From contig NZ_OY771430.1 of assembly GCF_963674565.1 (NCBI RefSeq), positions 992,001 to 1,056,000 on the forward strand: a DNA stretch of 64,000 nt, in the 5' to 3' direction. The notes beneath the pieces are model-generated. The model was not told where the DNA came from. It did not search any database and worked only from the letters and a program-made list of their open reading frames with translations. The translations under genes were made by a program, and so were the position numbers. The stretch comes from an uncultured Carboxylicivirga sp. (GTDB lineage: Bacteria; Bacteroidota; Bacteroidia; Bacteroidales; Marinilabiliaceae). Shown piece by piece: positions 25,561-35,899 of this stretch; positions within the stretch are counted from its first letter, which is position 1; every line of letters starts with the position of its first letter.

Positions 25561-27471
25561 CTAACCAATTATAAATGATTTTATATTGTTTTTATTTAAA
25601 TCAGAGTTGAAATTTTTTCCTTCTGAGGTGTATAAATATTCTATTTCTTTTTTGAAATATTCTTCCACTTTTCCTCTAACCACTTTCATTGTACTATTTA
25701 TTAATTTATTATCTTCAGAAAATGCTTCTGGTAAAATAACTGATGTAGATGGCATCCACCGCGAAGGGAAAGTTAATTCGGCTGAAGTTGAGTTTTTAAC
25801 ATGGTCAATTTCATCTTTAATTATTTCAAGAATTTCCTGGATGGTGTCCGAATCTTCTATCGACTTATTATTTTGTTTTAACCATGATTGAATTTTCTCT
25901 TTATTAGGCACAATTAAACCGGTGGTGTATGGACTTTGGTTATTGTGCAATACAAACTGATCTATAAACTGACAGTGATCTATTATAGCTTCCTCAATTC
26001 CTTCAGGGCTATATTTTTCTCCATCTGCACCAATTAACAGGCTTTTGAATCGACCTAACACATACAAATAGTTTTCGGAATCCAGATATCCCAAATCACC
26101 AGTAAATAACCAATCTTCTTTTATTGTATCTTCTGTAGCATCAGGATTTTTCCAATAACCTTTCATAACATTTTCACCCTTGATAACGATTTCTCCTTTT
26201 TCGCCAATAGGAAGTTCATTACCTTCTTCATCGCAAATTTTTATTTCCAGATCATTCACAACTTTTCCAGATGAACCAAGTTTATGAAATTTAGGTGTGT
26301 TGGCTGAAATTATAGGTGAAGCTTCACTTAATCCATATCCCTGATACATTGGCATTCCAATAGCATAAAAAAATCGCTGAAGTTCAATGTCTAATAAGGC
26401 ACCGCCACCTATGAAATATTGTAGTTGACCACCAAATTTTTCTTTAATCTTATTAAATAGAATGCTTTTAAAAAGAGAATAAATTGGTTTGGTTAGAATC
26501 TTAAGGCCTTTACCTGCATTATCTCCTGTTCCATTATACCAATAAGCAAATTTTAATCCGGTATTAAATAAATTTGTCGCAATATTCCCTTTTGTTTCAA
26601 TCCCTTTTTCTATGTTTTTTTTGAAATTTTTAGCTAAAGCAGGGACACTCATTAAAATTTCAGGTTTGACTTCCATCATATTATTGACGAAATTCTTTAA
26701 TGTTTCGTGCTGATTACGGCCAATTTGAACGGAAGCTATGGAGGCTCCCTTATGCATGAAGGAGTATAAGGCTGCAGTGTGTGCGAAAGCATGATCCCAT
26801 GGTAAAACAACCAATGTTTTGTAATGCTGAGGAATTTCTATGTAACTAAATGCCTGCTCAATATTAGCGGTGTAATTTCTTTGAGATAATATTATACCTT
26901 TAGGATCTGCAGTCGTTCCGGATGTATAGCAAATATTTCCAAAGGTATCAGGAGTAACATCTTGAATGGCTTCATTTAAAGCATTTGGATTTTCAGAATC
27001 GAATTCCTCTGCTTTTGAATATAGAGTGTCAATACTTATTTCATTTTCTTCCAGATTCTCCATAGAATCGAGAATAATGTACTTTTTTACATTAACTAAT
27101 TGATTCTTTATTAATCTAATTTTGGGTAGTTGGTTCTTCGATACAATAATTGTTTCAGACTCTGAATGGTTTAATCTGAAAATAAGATCAGTATCAGCTT
27201 CTAACTTTGTAGAAAGTGGAATGTTTATGGCTCCAATGTGAAAGATCGCTAATTCGCTAACCAGCCATAATCTTCTTCCTTCTGACAAAAGAGCTAAACG
27301 GTCTCCATTTTGAATGCCTAGAGATAATAATCCATTTGCAAAGGTGTAAACTTCCTTTTTTATTTCCTGGTAGCTATGACTTTTAAAAGAATCACCTTCT
27401 TTTTCCCATACAAAGGTATTATCTGGATAGTTTTTGACACTTTCTTCAAAAAAATCAATAATTGTTTTCAT
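25561..27471 (-). CDS. AMP-forming long-chain acyl-CoA ligase (FadD/FACL-like)
   Basis: 636 residues of the ANL adenylating superfamily. The ATP-binding loop CYTSGTTADPKG is near residue 185; YQGYGLSEASP, WLFTGDLGYLD and the C-terminal lid region follow. It would activate a fatty acid to acyl-CoA through an acyl-AMP. The strong SEASP and GRFKSLLIGADGEKY blocks are as in bacterial long-chain ligases; chain length is not predictable. It is monocistronic with a promoter and a perfect palindrome upstream. A second ligase of the same class lies at 33136-34914. Confidence 0.88.
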   Translation of the reverse strand: MKTIIDFFEESVKNYPDNTFVWEKEGDSFKSHSYQEIKKEVYTFANGLLSLGIQNGDRLALLSEGRRLWLVSELAIFHIGAINIPLSTKLEADTDLIFRLNHSESETIIVSKNQLPKIRLIKNQLVNVKKYIILDSMENLEENEISIDTLYSKAEEFDSENPNALNEAIQDVTPDTFGNICYTSGTTADPKGIILSQRNYTANIEQAFSYIEIPQHYKTLVVLPWDHAFAHTAALYSFMHKGASIASVQIGRNQHETLKNFVNNMMEVKPEILMSVPALAKNFKKNIEKGIETKGNIATNLFNTGLKFAYWYNGTGDNAGKGLKILTKPIYSLFKSILFNKIKEKFGGQLQYFIGGGALLDIELQRFFYAIGMPMYQGYGLSEASPIISANTPKFHKLGSSGKVVNDLEIKICDEEGNELPIGEKGEIVIKGENVMKGYWKNPDATEDTIKEDWLFTGDLGYLDSENYLYVLGRFKSLLIGADGEKYSPEGIEEAIIDHCQFIDQFVLHNNQSPYTTGLIVPNKEKIQSWLKQNNKSIEDSDTIQEILEIIKDEIDHVKNSTSAELTFPSRWMPSTSVILPEAFSEDNKLINSTMKVVRGKVEEYFKKEIEYLYTSEGKNFNSDLNKNNIKSFIIG

Positions 27472-27569
27472 AATCTCTTATTGGATTTATATGCAAAACT
27501 TCTCTTAGTTATATAAAATGAGGGTTTTGTGCTATTGATTGCTGATTGAATTTTGGTATTTTATAACTG

Positions 27570-27602
27570 CTAAAGTACAAAGAATTCTCAAATCTCGTCA
27601 AA
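27570..27602 (-). promoter_or_regulatory. Predicted promoter of the acyl-CoA ligase gene
   Basis: Minus strand: TTTG (27599-27602), 21-base spacer, TACTTTAG (27570-27577), one mismatch from consensus in the -7 box. Confidence 0.5.
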
Positions 27603-27611
27603 TGTACGATA

Positions 27612-27630
27612 ACGAACATTGAATGTTCGT
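27612..27630. promoter_or_regulatory. Operator-like palindrome between the acyl-CoA ligase and TPR genes
   Basis: ACGAACATT-G-AATGTTCGT: 9-base arms, exact reverse complements, one-base centre. It lies 10 bases upstream of the ligase -33 element and between two divergent genes. The size and symmetry fit a homodimeric regulator such as a TetR-family protein. Confidence 0.55.
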
Positions 27631-27761
27631 AAATAAACACAATTTATAAGGTATCGTAAATTCAATTGTTTGATAATTTGGTTCTTAAAGATTTGTGGCA
27701 TAAATATTGATTCGTTAACTTAATATGCACATATGTCGTTAAACTTTAACCTAGAATTGTC

Positions 27762-29102
27762 ATGAAGAGATTTATTGTTATTGCATTTGTATTTATAGGG
27801 TTAATGCAGTTCAGTACTAAGGCTCAGGAAACTAATCAAGAGCAAGATAGTATTGAGTGTTTAAAAAACTATTCACTTTACAGTCTATCATTTAAAAAGA
27901 AGATGTATGATTATGCCATGCCAGCATGGCGTGAAATGTTTAAAAATTGCCCTGATGTTACGGTTAGTATATATTCCGATGGTGTTGCCCTGTATAAGCA
28001 TTACATGAAAAAAGAGAAAGATGCATCAAGGAAAGAAGCTTATTTGGATAGTATTATGATGGTTTACGACCAAAGGATTAAATATTTTGGTACTCATCCA
28101 AAATACCCGGAAGGATGGATTTTGGGAAGAAAAGCAATGGATTTGTTGAAGTATAAAAGAAATGATGTGGAGACATTAGAAGAAGCTCTTGGATATTTTG
28201 AAGAGTGTTATGAATCTCAAAAACTATCTGTTGAACCATTAGTTGCATTAAATTGGTTTAATACAACTGCAGCATTGGTAAAGCAAGATAAAGTAAGCCC
28301 TGATAAAGCATTGGATGTTTTTATTAAAGTGGATGAAATAGTTAATGTTCATATTGAAAATGAAAAGGAGACTGAAAAGCAGACTCTATTAGCTCAAATT
28401 AGCAAAGCATGTGGTGAAACATTAGCTGAGACAGGATTAAATGATTGTAATCAAATTGAATTAGCATTGACTCCACGTTATGAAGATGTTAAGGAAAATC
28501 AGGATGCTATAAATCGAATGTTACAACTGATGAATAATCTTGACTGTACTAATAATGAATTGTTTGCAAAAGCGTCTGAACAAAATTATAAACTTAATCC
28601 TAATGCTTCTGCCGCCTATTTCTTAGCTAGATATTTCCTAAAACAAGAACAGACAGATCGTGCTATCGAATACTATAATAAAGCAATTGATTTGGTAGAT
28701 GTAGATGATTTAAGAGCCAAATATTATTATGAATTAGCCTTGCTGACCTTCTCCTATTCAAAAGATGGGCCAATGGCAAGAGAATATGCTATGAAAGCTA
28801 TTCAGAATAAAAGTAAATGGGGGATGCCTTATATCTTGATTGGTAATATTTATGCCATGGAAAGTAAAAAATATGGATCAAATGATTTTGAACACAGAAC
28901 CGTTTATTGGGCTGCTATTGATCAATATAAGAAAGCAAAGGCAGTAGATCCTGAATGTTTGGAAGAAGCTGATAAACAAATTCATGTTTACTCACAATAT
29001 ATTCCAGATAAGGAAACAGGTTTCTTTCAAGGCATTGAAGAAGGTTCAAAATATACTGTTGGCTCCTGGATTAATGTTGAGACAACTGTACGTTACAGAT
29101 AA
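27762..29102 (+). CDS. Secreted tetratricopeptide-repeat protein
   Basis: 446 residues with a signal peptide (about 1-20, STKAQ). Helical repeats dominate; clear TPR units occur near 280-350 (NASAAYFLARYFLKQEQTDRAIEYYNKAIDL pattern). The family is common in Bacteroidota and may act as a scaffold in the periplasm. No catalytic motif is seen. It is transcribed divergently from the acyl-CoA ligase and followed by a terminator at 29144-29176. I cannot name a specific partner. Confidence 0.75.
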   Translation: MKRFIVIAFVFIGLMQFSTKAQETNQEQDSIECLKNYSLYSLSFKKKMYDYAMPAWREMFKNCPDVTVSIYSDGVALYKHYMKKEKDASRKEAYLDSIMMVYDQRIKYFGTHPKYPEGWILGRKAMDLLKYKRNDVETLEEALGYFEECYESQKLSVEPLVALNWFNTTAALVKQDKVSPDKALDVFIKVDEIVNVHIENEKETEKQTLLAQISKACGETLAETGLNDCNQIELALTPRYEDVKENQDAINRMLQLMNNLDCTNNELFAKASEQNYKLNPNASAAYFLARYFLKQEQTDRAIEYYNKAIDLVDVDDLRAKYYYELALLTFSYSKDGPMAREYAMKAIQNKSKWGMPYILIGNIYAMESKKYGSNDFEHRTVYWAAIDQYKKAKAVDPECLEEADKQIHVYSQYIPDKETGFFQGIEEGSKYTVGSWINVETTVRYR

Positions 29103-29143
29103 AAAGTTGCTTCAAATAGATTCATGTTGAATTTTGGATTACG

Positions 29144-29176
29144 AAATGAGGTTACAAGAAGTAGCCTCATTTTTTG
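29144..29176 (+). terminator. Terminator after the TPR gene
   Basis: Stem ATGAGGTTAC (29146-29155) / GTAGCCTCAT (29161-29170) with one G-U pair, 5-base loop, followed by TTTTTG. Confidence 0.8.
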
Positions 29177-29348
29177 TTTATGTATATCAATAAATTACTT
29201 CAATAAATCAAACAGAAGTGGTTATAAGTTAATATAAAATTATATGATTTCAGGATTGTATAGAGTATGTGTTCATTAACCTTTCATAGAAACATTATTT
29301 TTTACATGCTTTAATGTTTTAGAATGTGATGCTTTTCTGTTTTTATCT

Positions 29349-29356
29349 TAAATTTG
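29349..29356 (+). promoter_or_regulatory. -7 element before purL
   Basis: TAAATTTG, 37 bases before the purL ATG at 29393. It overlaps an in-frame TTG at 29354, arguing against that upstream start. Confidence 0.5.
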
Positions 29357-29392
29357 CAGCACAAACAAATATTCAATTCTAAAATTTCATTC

Positions 29393-32300
29393 ATGGTCCT
29401 GTTTTTCAAGGGAAACAATAAGCAAATCTTGGCTGTCGGTACCCAAACCGATTTGTTGGCTGAAGACATTAAGAAACTCGAATGGCTATTTAGCGGGGCA
29501 AAGCTTTCTGAAAGTAAAACTTTAGAAGGCTTTTTTGTTGGTCCACGTAAGGAGATGATTACTCCATGGAGTACAAATGCAGTGGAGATTACTCAAAATA
29601 TGGGAATCAAAGGTATTCTGCGTATTGAGGAGTTTTTTGAGGTTGATTCAGATAAAGCCGAATTCGATCCGATGCTGCAGGTTTTATACAAAGGTTTGGA
29701 ACAGGACATCTTTACAATTGATAAAGAACCTGATCCTATTGTTGAAATTGAAGATGTAGCAGCTTATAATAAAACTGAAGGCTTGGCCCTTAGCGATGAT
29801 GAAGTAAGCTATCTTGACGGATTAGCAAAAAAATTAGGGAGAAAATTAACCGATAGTGAAGTTTTTGGATTTTCTCAGGTAAATTCAGAACACTGTCGTC
29901 ACAAAATATTTAATGGTACATTTATCATCGATGGTGAAGAAAAACCAAGTTCTTTATTCAAGTTGATTAAGCGTACCTCTAATGAAAACCCAAATTATCT
30001 GGTTTCAGCATATAAAGATAATGTTGCATTTATAGATGGTCCTAAGGCTATTCAGTTTGCTCCGGAAACACAGGATAAACCGGATTTCTTTCAAACAAAA
30101 GAAATTGATACGGTTCTTTCTTTAAAGGCTGAAACACATAACTTTCCAACAACTGTTGAGCCATTTAATGGTGCAGCAACTGGATCAGGAGGTGAGATTC
30201 GTGATCGTTTAGGTGGAGGAAAGGCTTCTTTACCATTAGCCGGAACAGCTGTTTATATGACTTCTTATTCTCGTTCTGAAGAGGGAAGAGCATGGGAGCA
30301 AGCTACCGAAGCCCGTCCATGGTTGTATCAAACTCCGGAGCAAATACTTATAAAAGCTTCCAATGGTGCCAGTGATTTTGGTAATAAGTTTGGTCAGCCA
30401 TTGATTTGTGGTTCAGTATTAACCTTTGAGCATTTCGAGAACCAGAAGAAATTTGCCTTCGATAAGGTGATTATGATGGCCGGTGGTATTGGATTTGCTA
30501 AAAAATCGGATGCTTTAAAAGATAAGCCTGAAGCTGGTGATAAAGTTGTTATTCTTGGTGGTGACAACTATCGCATCGGTATGGGTGGTGGTGCAGTTTC
30601 GTCAGTGGCTACTGGTGAGTTCGAAAACCATATTGAGTTAAATGCTGTTCAGCGTTCGAACCCTGAAATGCAAAAACGAGCCATGAATGCCATTCGTGCG
30701 ATGGCTGAGGCTGACGAAAATCCAATTGTGTTAATCCACGATCATGGTGCAGGTGGTCACTTAAACTGTTTGTCGGAGTTGGTTGAAGAAACAGGTGGTA
30801 CTATTCATCTGGACAAACTTCCTGTTGGTGATCCTACATTATCAGCTAAAGAAATTGCAGGTAATGAGTCGCAGGAAAGAATGGGATTGGTATTGAAAGA
30901 AAAAGATATTGATCGATTGAAAAAAGTTGCTGATCGCGAGCGTTCTCCAATGTATGTTGTTGGAGAAACAACTGGTGATATGAGCTTTGTATTCAAAGAT
31001 GACAAAGGAAATGCTCCAATCAACTGGCAGCTTTCTGATATGTTTGGTAATCCTCCGAAAACCATCATGACAGACAAAACTGTTGATGAAACTTTTGCTC
31101 CTGTTATTTATGATGCTTCAAACATTGAGGAATACCTTAAGAATGTATTGCAATTAGAAGCTGTTGCTTGTAAGGATTGGTTGACAAATAAAGTGGACCG
31201 TTCTGTAACGGGTAAGGTGGCAAAGCAGCAATGTGCCGGTGAGGTTCAGATTCCATTGAATAACCTGGGGGCAACTACAATAGATTATACCGGAACATCA
31301 GGTTTGGCTACTTCAGTTGGTCATGCACCAGCCGCTGCCATGATTGATCCTGCTGCAGGTTCCGTTTTGGCTATTGCAGAGTCGTTAACCAACTTGGTTT
31401 GGGCACCTTTTACTCACGGTATTAAAGGCGTTTCGTTAAGTGCCAACTGGATGTGGCCTTGTAAAAATGAGGGTGAAGATGCCCGTTTATATAAAGCAGT
31501 TGAGGCAGTAAGTGATTTTGCTACTGATTTGGGAATTAATATTCCAACTGGTAAGGATTCCCTTTCGATGACTCAAAAATATAAAGATGGGGATGTGGTT
31601 TATTCTCCGGGAACAGTTATTATTTCAGCTGCTGCTGAAGTTAGTGATGTGAAGAAAATTGTTGAGCCAGTATTGGTTAAAGATACTGATACTTCAATTA
31701 TTTATGTTGATCTATCTTTCGATAGTTATAAGTTAGGAGGTAGTTCGTTTGCTCAGGTGGTAAATAAGCTTGGCGCAGAAGCTCCTACTGTAACAGATAC
31801 GGATTACTTTAAATCAGGTATTGAAACCATTCAGTCTATGATAAATGATGGATTGATTTTAGCTGGTCATGATATTTCTGCAGGAGGTATGGTAACAGCC
31901 TTGTTGGAAATGAACTTTGCCAATACTACTCATGGTATTAAAGCCGATTTATCAGATATCGCTGAAGAGGATTTAGTGAAAATCTTATTCGCCGAAAATC
32001 CTGGAGTATTAATTCAGGTGAAAGATGCTGCTAAAGTAACTGCGCTGTTAGAAGAAAAAGGATTGGGCTACACAGTAATCGGTTCTCCTGTTGAGGAAAG
32101 AACATTAACGATTACTAAAGGAGCTGATACTTTATCTTTCGATATTGATGAAATGAGAGACGCATGGTACAAAACTTCTTACTTGTTGGATAGAAGACAA
32201 AGTACTGAGAAATTGGCCAAAGAGCGTTTTAATAATTATAAGAATCAACCTTTACAATTTAATTTTACTAAAGGTTTCAGTGGTAAGCTGGCCGACTTAG

Positions 32301-33082
32301 GTTTAGATGCTGTTCGTAAAGGAAAATCAGGTGTTAAAGCGGCAATCATTCGCGAAAAGGGTGTGAATGGTGATCGTGAGATGGCTTATTCAATGTATTT
32401 AGCCGGTTTTGATGTGAAAGATGTTCACATGACCGACTTAATTGCAGGTAGAGAAACATTGGAAGACATCAACTTTATTGTTTTTGTAGGTGGATTCTCA
32501 AACTCAGATGTGCTTGGTTCAGCTAAAGGATGGGCAGGTGCTTTCCTTTATAACGAAAAAGCAAAAGCTGCATTGGATGCTTTCTATGCTCGCGAAGATA
32601 CCTTGAGTTTAGGTGTTTGTAACGGATGTCAGTTAATGGTTGAGTTAGGTTTAATTTATCCTGATCACGCCGAAAAACCAACAATGCTGCATAATGAGTC
32701 GCATAAATTTGAATCAAACTTTATAAATATGGATATTGCTGAAAACAATTCAGTAATGTTAAATACTTTGGCCGGTAGTCGCTTGGGTGTCTGGGTTGCT
32801 CACGGAGAAGGAAAATTCAATATGCCGTACGCTGAGGATCAATATCACATTGCTGGTAAATATTCGTATGATGCCTATCCTGCTAATCCAAACGGAAGTG
32901 ATTTTGCAACAGCAGCTATTTGCTCAAATGATGGTCGTCACTTGGCAATGATGCCTCACCTGGAGCGAGCTATCTTCCCATGGCAATGGGCTCACTACCC
33001 AACGGATCGTAAAGCTGATGAGGTTTCACCATGGATTGAAGCATTTGTTAATGCGCGAAAGTGGGTGGAAGCAAAGAAATAA
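29393..33082 (+). CDS. purL: Phosphoribosylformylglycinamidine synthase, single-chain form
   Basis: 1229 residues from MVLFFKGN. The order is N-terminal PurS-like domain, linker, two AIRS-like synthetase halves (SEHCRHKIF, LKAETHNFPTTVEPFNGAATGSGGEIRD, GMGGGAVSS) and a C-terminal class-I glutaminase with nucleophile C1076 (GVCNGCQ) and PHLERAIFPWQW. It makes FGAM from FGAR, ATP and glutamine in purine synthesis. An upstream TTG in frame (29354) is rejected because a -7 box covers it. Monocistronic with a terminator at 33103-33133. Confidence 0.97.
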   Translation: MVLFFKGNNKQILAVGTQTDLLAEDIKKLEWLFSGAKLSESKTLEGFFVGPRKEMITPWSTNAVEITQNMGIKGILRIEEFFEVDSDKAEFDPMLQVLYKGLEQDIFTIDKEPDPIVEIEDVAAYNKTEGLALSDDEVSYLDGLAKKLGRKLTDSEVFGFSQVNSEHCRHKIFNGTFIIDGEEKPSSLFKLIKRTSNENPNYLVSAYKDNVAFIDGPKAIQFAPETQDKPDFFQTKEIDTVLSLKAETHNFPTTVEPFNGAATGSGGEIRDRLGGGKASLPLAGTAVYMTSYSRSEEGRAWEQATEARPWLYQTPEQILIKASNGASDFGNKFGQPLICGSVLTFEHFENQKKFAFDKVIMMAGGIGFAKKSDALKDKPEAGDKVVILGGDNYRIGMGGGAVSSVATGEFENHIELNAVQRSNPEMQKRAMNAIRAMAEADENPIVLIHDHGAGGHLNCLSELVEETGGTIHLDKLPVGDPTLSAKEIAGNESQERMGLVLKEKDIDRLKKVADRERSPMYVVGETTGDMSFVFKDDKGNAPINWQLSDMFGNPPKTIMTDKTVDETFAPVIYDASNIEEYLKNVLQLEAVACKDWLTNKVDRSVTGKVAKQQCAGEVQIPLNNLGATTIDYTGTSGLATSVGHAPAAAMIDPAAGSVLAIAESLTNLVWAPFTHGIKGVSLSANWMWPCKNEGEDARLYKAVEAVSDFATDLGINIPTGKDSLSMTQKYKDGDVVYSPGTVIISAAAEVSDVKKIVEPVLVKDTDTSIIYVDLSFDSYKLGGSSFAQVVNKLGAEAPTVTDTDYFKSGIETIQSMINDGLILAGHDISAGGMVTALLEMNFANTTHGIKADLSDIAEEDLVKILFAENPGVLIQVKDAAKVTALLEEKGLGYTVIGSPVEERTLTITKGADTLSFDIDEMRDAWYKTSYLLDRRQSTEKLAKERFNNYKNQPLQFNFTKGFSGKLADLGLDAVRKGKSGVKAAIIREKGVNGDREMAYSMYLAGFDVKDVHMTDLIAGRETLEDINFIVFVGGFSNSDVLGSAKGWAGAFLYNEKAKAALDAFYAREDTLSLGVCNGCQLMVELGLIYPDHAEKPTMLHNESHKFESNFINMDIAENNSVMLNTLAGSRLGVWVAHGEGKFNMPYAEDQYHIAGKYSYDAYPANPNGSDFATAAICSNDGRHLAMMPHLERAIFPWQWAHYPTDRKADEVSPWIEAFVNARKWVEAKK

Positions 33083-33102
33083 ATTTACTTATCTTAAAAT
33101 AG

Positions 33103-33135
33103 AAAATGGCAATCTTAATCAGGTTGCCATTTTTA
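33103..33135. terminator. Bidirectional terminator between purL and the second acyl-CoA ligase
   Basis: Stem AAAATGGCAATC (33103-33114) / GGTTGCCATTTT (33122-33133), 12 pairs with one G-U; T-rich on the plus side, moderately T-rich on the minus side. Confidence 0.8.
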
Positions 33136-34914
33136 TTAATATAAGCTGTCAATTAAATCGTTATAGTGTGAAATAACCAGTTTTCGTCGTACTTTTAAAG
33201 AATTTGTAAGCATTCCATTTTCAATAGAAAAGGGCTCTGGTAAAAGAGCAAATTTTACAACTTGTTCGTGTGAGGGAAGTTCTTTTTGGATATTCTTAAT
33301 TATTTCTTCAAAATATTGCTGAACCATTTTGTGTAGTATCATTTGATTCACTTCAGAAATAGCTTCTCCTTTTTGCTTAAGCCATTCAGTTAATTTCTCA
33401 TAAGCTGGTACTAACAGGGCTGTAATATAGTGTCGGCTATCTCCAATTATACAAACTTGTTCAATCATTTCACTTTTAGATAAGAGAAGTTCAATTTTTT
33501 GAGGTGATATATATTTACCGGTAGATGTTTTTATAATGTCTTTAATTCGTTCTGACATATAAAGTTGGTTGTTTCCCGGTAGTTGTCCCTGGTCGCCTGT
33601 ATGATACCATCCATCAATTAATACTTCGTTGGTTAGATTAGGTTTTTTATAATAACCTTTAAATATGGTGTCGCCTTTAACAAGAATCATATTGTCTTCC
33701 GATATTTTCACCTCTATATCTGGCATGATTTCGCCAGTGTAATTAAAGTCATATTTATCACTTCTCATGCATGATACAGTCGCCAATGTTTCTGTAGCGC
33801 CGTAACCGTAATTTACAAATATGCCCAAAGCGTGAAAAAAGCGTTTTAATTCAGGTGTCATTGCTGCACCAGAACAAGGCATGAATTTAATCTGGTTGCC
33901 AAAGAATTTTCTGATTTTAGAAAAGACCAGTTTATCAGCAATAGAATGTTTAATCGCTAACAGGCATGGTGCTTTTATATTATCTTTTTGATAATCAATG
34001 TATTTATGACCAACAGCAATTGACCAGTTGAATATTCTTTTTTTAATAGTACTACCTTCTTCTGATACAGAGATGATTCGATCATATACTTTTTCAAAAA
34101 ATCGGGGCACAACACACATTACCGTGGGTTTTACAATCGGAAGTTCTTTTGTAATCTTCTTCGGGTCTGTATTGTAAACATTTGTTCCACCTGAATATAA
34201 AAGGAAGTAAGTCCAGCCGCGTTCAAATATGTGGCTTAAGGGTAAAAAACATAAGGAAATATCAGTGTCATCAACAGGAAGCCTTTTTTTGTGTATTCTG
34301 AATGATGCCATAAAATTACTGTGATCCAGCATGACTCCTTTGGGTTCGCCTGTTGTTCCTGAAGTGTATATAATGGTAGCTAAATCGCTTGATTGTGCAC
34401 TGTTTAATCTTTCAGTGAATTCAGTTTGTGTTCGACTCGAATAATTTGAGTTAATGATTGTCTCCAATTCAATTACACGATCAACTGTTTGTTCAGAACA
34501 ATTAAAGGTAATGATCAATTCTAACGAGCATGTTTCAATATTTAACAGAGGAAGTGCTTTTTGAAGTTGTTCTTCATCGCCAATGAATAGTATCTTCATT
34601 TCCGTTTCATTGATGATGTATTCGAGTTGTTGTGTAGTTGAGGTGGAGTAGAAGGGAACTACCACACATCGGCAGGATAATATGGCTAAATCTGCAATTG
34701 TCCATTGTGGACAGTTATAACTAAATATTCCAATATTATCCTGAATGTTAACGCCACAATTTAATAGAAAGGATGCTATAATTTCAGATTGGTTCTTAAA
34801 TGTTCTCCAGTTAATTGAATGATAGGTATTTTCAATTTTGTACCTGAATACTTCCCTCAGATTATATTTTTCAGCTCTATTACGCAGCATGTGTGCGATA
34901 TGTTCATCAATCAT
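33136..34914 (-). CDS. AMP-forming long-chain acyl-CoA ligase (second copy)
   Basis: 592 residues from MIDEHIAHML. ATP loop IIYTSGTTGEPKGV near residue 182, YGYGATETLAT and GWYHTGDQGQL follow in order. The frame extends 25 codons upstream to 34989, but that would overlap the acyltransferase gene by 65 bases; the start at 34914 leaves a 10-base gap. It probably activates a fatty acid to acyl-CoA. The upstream neighbour is an LpxL-like acyltransferase, so use in membrane lipid or lipid A-type acylation or recycling is plausible but inferred. Confidence 0.85.
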   Translation of the reverse strand: MIDEHIAHMLRNRAEKYNLREVFRYKIENTYHSINWRTFKNQSEIIASFLLNCGVNIQDNIGIFSYNCPQWTIADLAILSCRCVVVPFYSTSTTQQLEYIINETEMKILFIGDEEQLQKALPLLNIETCSLELIITFNCSEQTVDRVIELETIINSNYSSRTQTEFTERLNSAQSSDLATIIYTSGTTGEPKGVMLDHSNFMASFRIHKKRLPVDDTDISLCFLPLSHIFERGWTYFLLYSGGTNVYNTDPKKITKELPIVKPTVMCVVPRFFEKVYDRIISVSEEGSTIKKRIFNWSIAVGHKYIDYQKDNIKAPCLLAIKHSIADKLVFSKIRKFFGNQIKFMPCSGAAMTPELKRFFHALGIFVNYGYGATETLATVSCMRSDKYDFNYTGEIMPDIEVKISEDNMILVKGDTIFKGYYKKPNLTNEVLIDGWYHTGDQGQLPGNNQLYMSERIKDIIKTSTGKYISPQKIELLLSKSEMIEQVCIIGDSRHYITALLVPAYEKLTEWLKQKGEAISEVNQMILHKMVQQYFEEIIKNIQKELPSHEQVVKFALLPEPFSIENGMLTNSLKVRRKLVISHYNDLIDSLY

Positions 34915-34924
34915 ATATTTCCCC

Positions 34925-35806
34925 CTATTTTGTTGCAGGAGAGTGTTTCCATCTTTTGTGAGACCATAACCAGTTTTCCGGTTTTGCAATTATGATTTCC
35001 TCCAGTTTTTTAGCATAACGCTTTGTCAACTCTCCATCCTCTAAAGCGCTGGGATTATTACTTAAATCTGTTAATTCAACTGTATAATATCCCCTTTTAA
35101 TTCGTTGAATGTTAATGTAAATAACAGGGTAATTATTAGCTTTTGCATGTTTCTCTACCCCATGAAGAAAGGCTGTTCTTTGTCCTAAGAACTTAATCCA
35201 GTAGGCATGTTTTAATTGTTTTACTGATGGGCTTTGATCGGCAGCCATCAGATAAACGCATGGTTTATTTTTGTTTGCTTCAAATGTTTTCGAAGTTTCG
35301 TAAATGGAAACCAATTCAGTTCCGCATCTTGATCGGCTTTTAAGAATTGCTTTATTAATAATCTTATTTCTAATGGGTTTGTAAAATGCAATATACCTGT
35401 ATGGTGTTTGCACTCCAGCTGATACGCTTCCCCATTCCCAATTATTATAATGGGCAGTAACTCCAATTACGCTTTGACCGTTTTGCAGATACTTATCTAA
35501 TAATTCAGGGTTAAGTATTTTATGCCGTTTAGCGATGGCTGATTTTCTTAAAGTGAATGTTTTAAGACTTTCTGCCAGATTATCTGCCAGGTTTTGGTAA
35601 GTAAGTTTAATCAACTTATTTATTTCTTTATCAGGTTTATCAGGAAATACTCTTTTAAGGTTTGACTGAATAACTTTTTGCCTGTATTTAATCCAGTTTC
35701 CTAAAACTATCCTGGTAAAATCAGAAAAAAGATAAAGAATAAAAAATGGCGTTATACCAATTAATGCAATAAAAAAATAGAATAATCCCCCGAAAATGAC
35801 ATTCAT
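34925..35806 (-). CDS. LpxL/HtrB-family lysophospholipid acyltransferase
   Basis: 293 residues. One N-terminal membrane segment (about 5-27) anchors a cytoplasmic acyltransferase domain with the HX4E catalytic motif H119-E124 (HYNNWEW). Residues ADQSP further on match the second family block. These enzymes add secondary acyl chains to lipid A or related lipids at the inner membrane. It precedes the acyl-CoA ligase by 10 bases in one direction and likely shares its transcript. Confidence 0.85.
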   Translation of the reverse strand: MNVIFGGLFYFFIALIGITPFFILYLFSDFTRIVLGNWIKYRQKVIQSNLKRVFPDKPDKEINKLIKLTYQNLADNLAESLKTFTLRKSAIAKRHKILNPELLDKYLQNGQSVIGVTAHYNNWEWGSVSAGVQTPYRYIAFYKPIRNKIINKAILKSRSRCGTELVSIYETSKTFEANKNKPCVYLMAADQSPSVKQLKHAYWIKFLGQRTAFLHGVEKHAKANNYPVIYINIQRIKRGYYTVELTDLSNNPSALEDGELTKRYAKKLEEIIIAKPENWLWSHKRWKHSPATK

Positions 35807-35899
35807 ATATTGATATGAATAATAATTAATAAGCGTAATTTAATGACGCAAAATAATGAATTATCTTCAAAGTAGGATGTTCATTTATCCCAAATAGCC

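Noticed and set aside
27612..27630. LexA/SOS box
   Set aside because: CGAAC and GTTCG are separated by seven bases and not the four of the Gram-positive LexA site, and the neighbours are not repair genes.
29354..29392. Upstream TTG start for purL
   Set aside because: The TTG lies inside the -7 box TAAATTTG, and the extra residues match nothing in the family.
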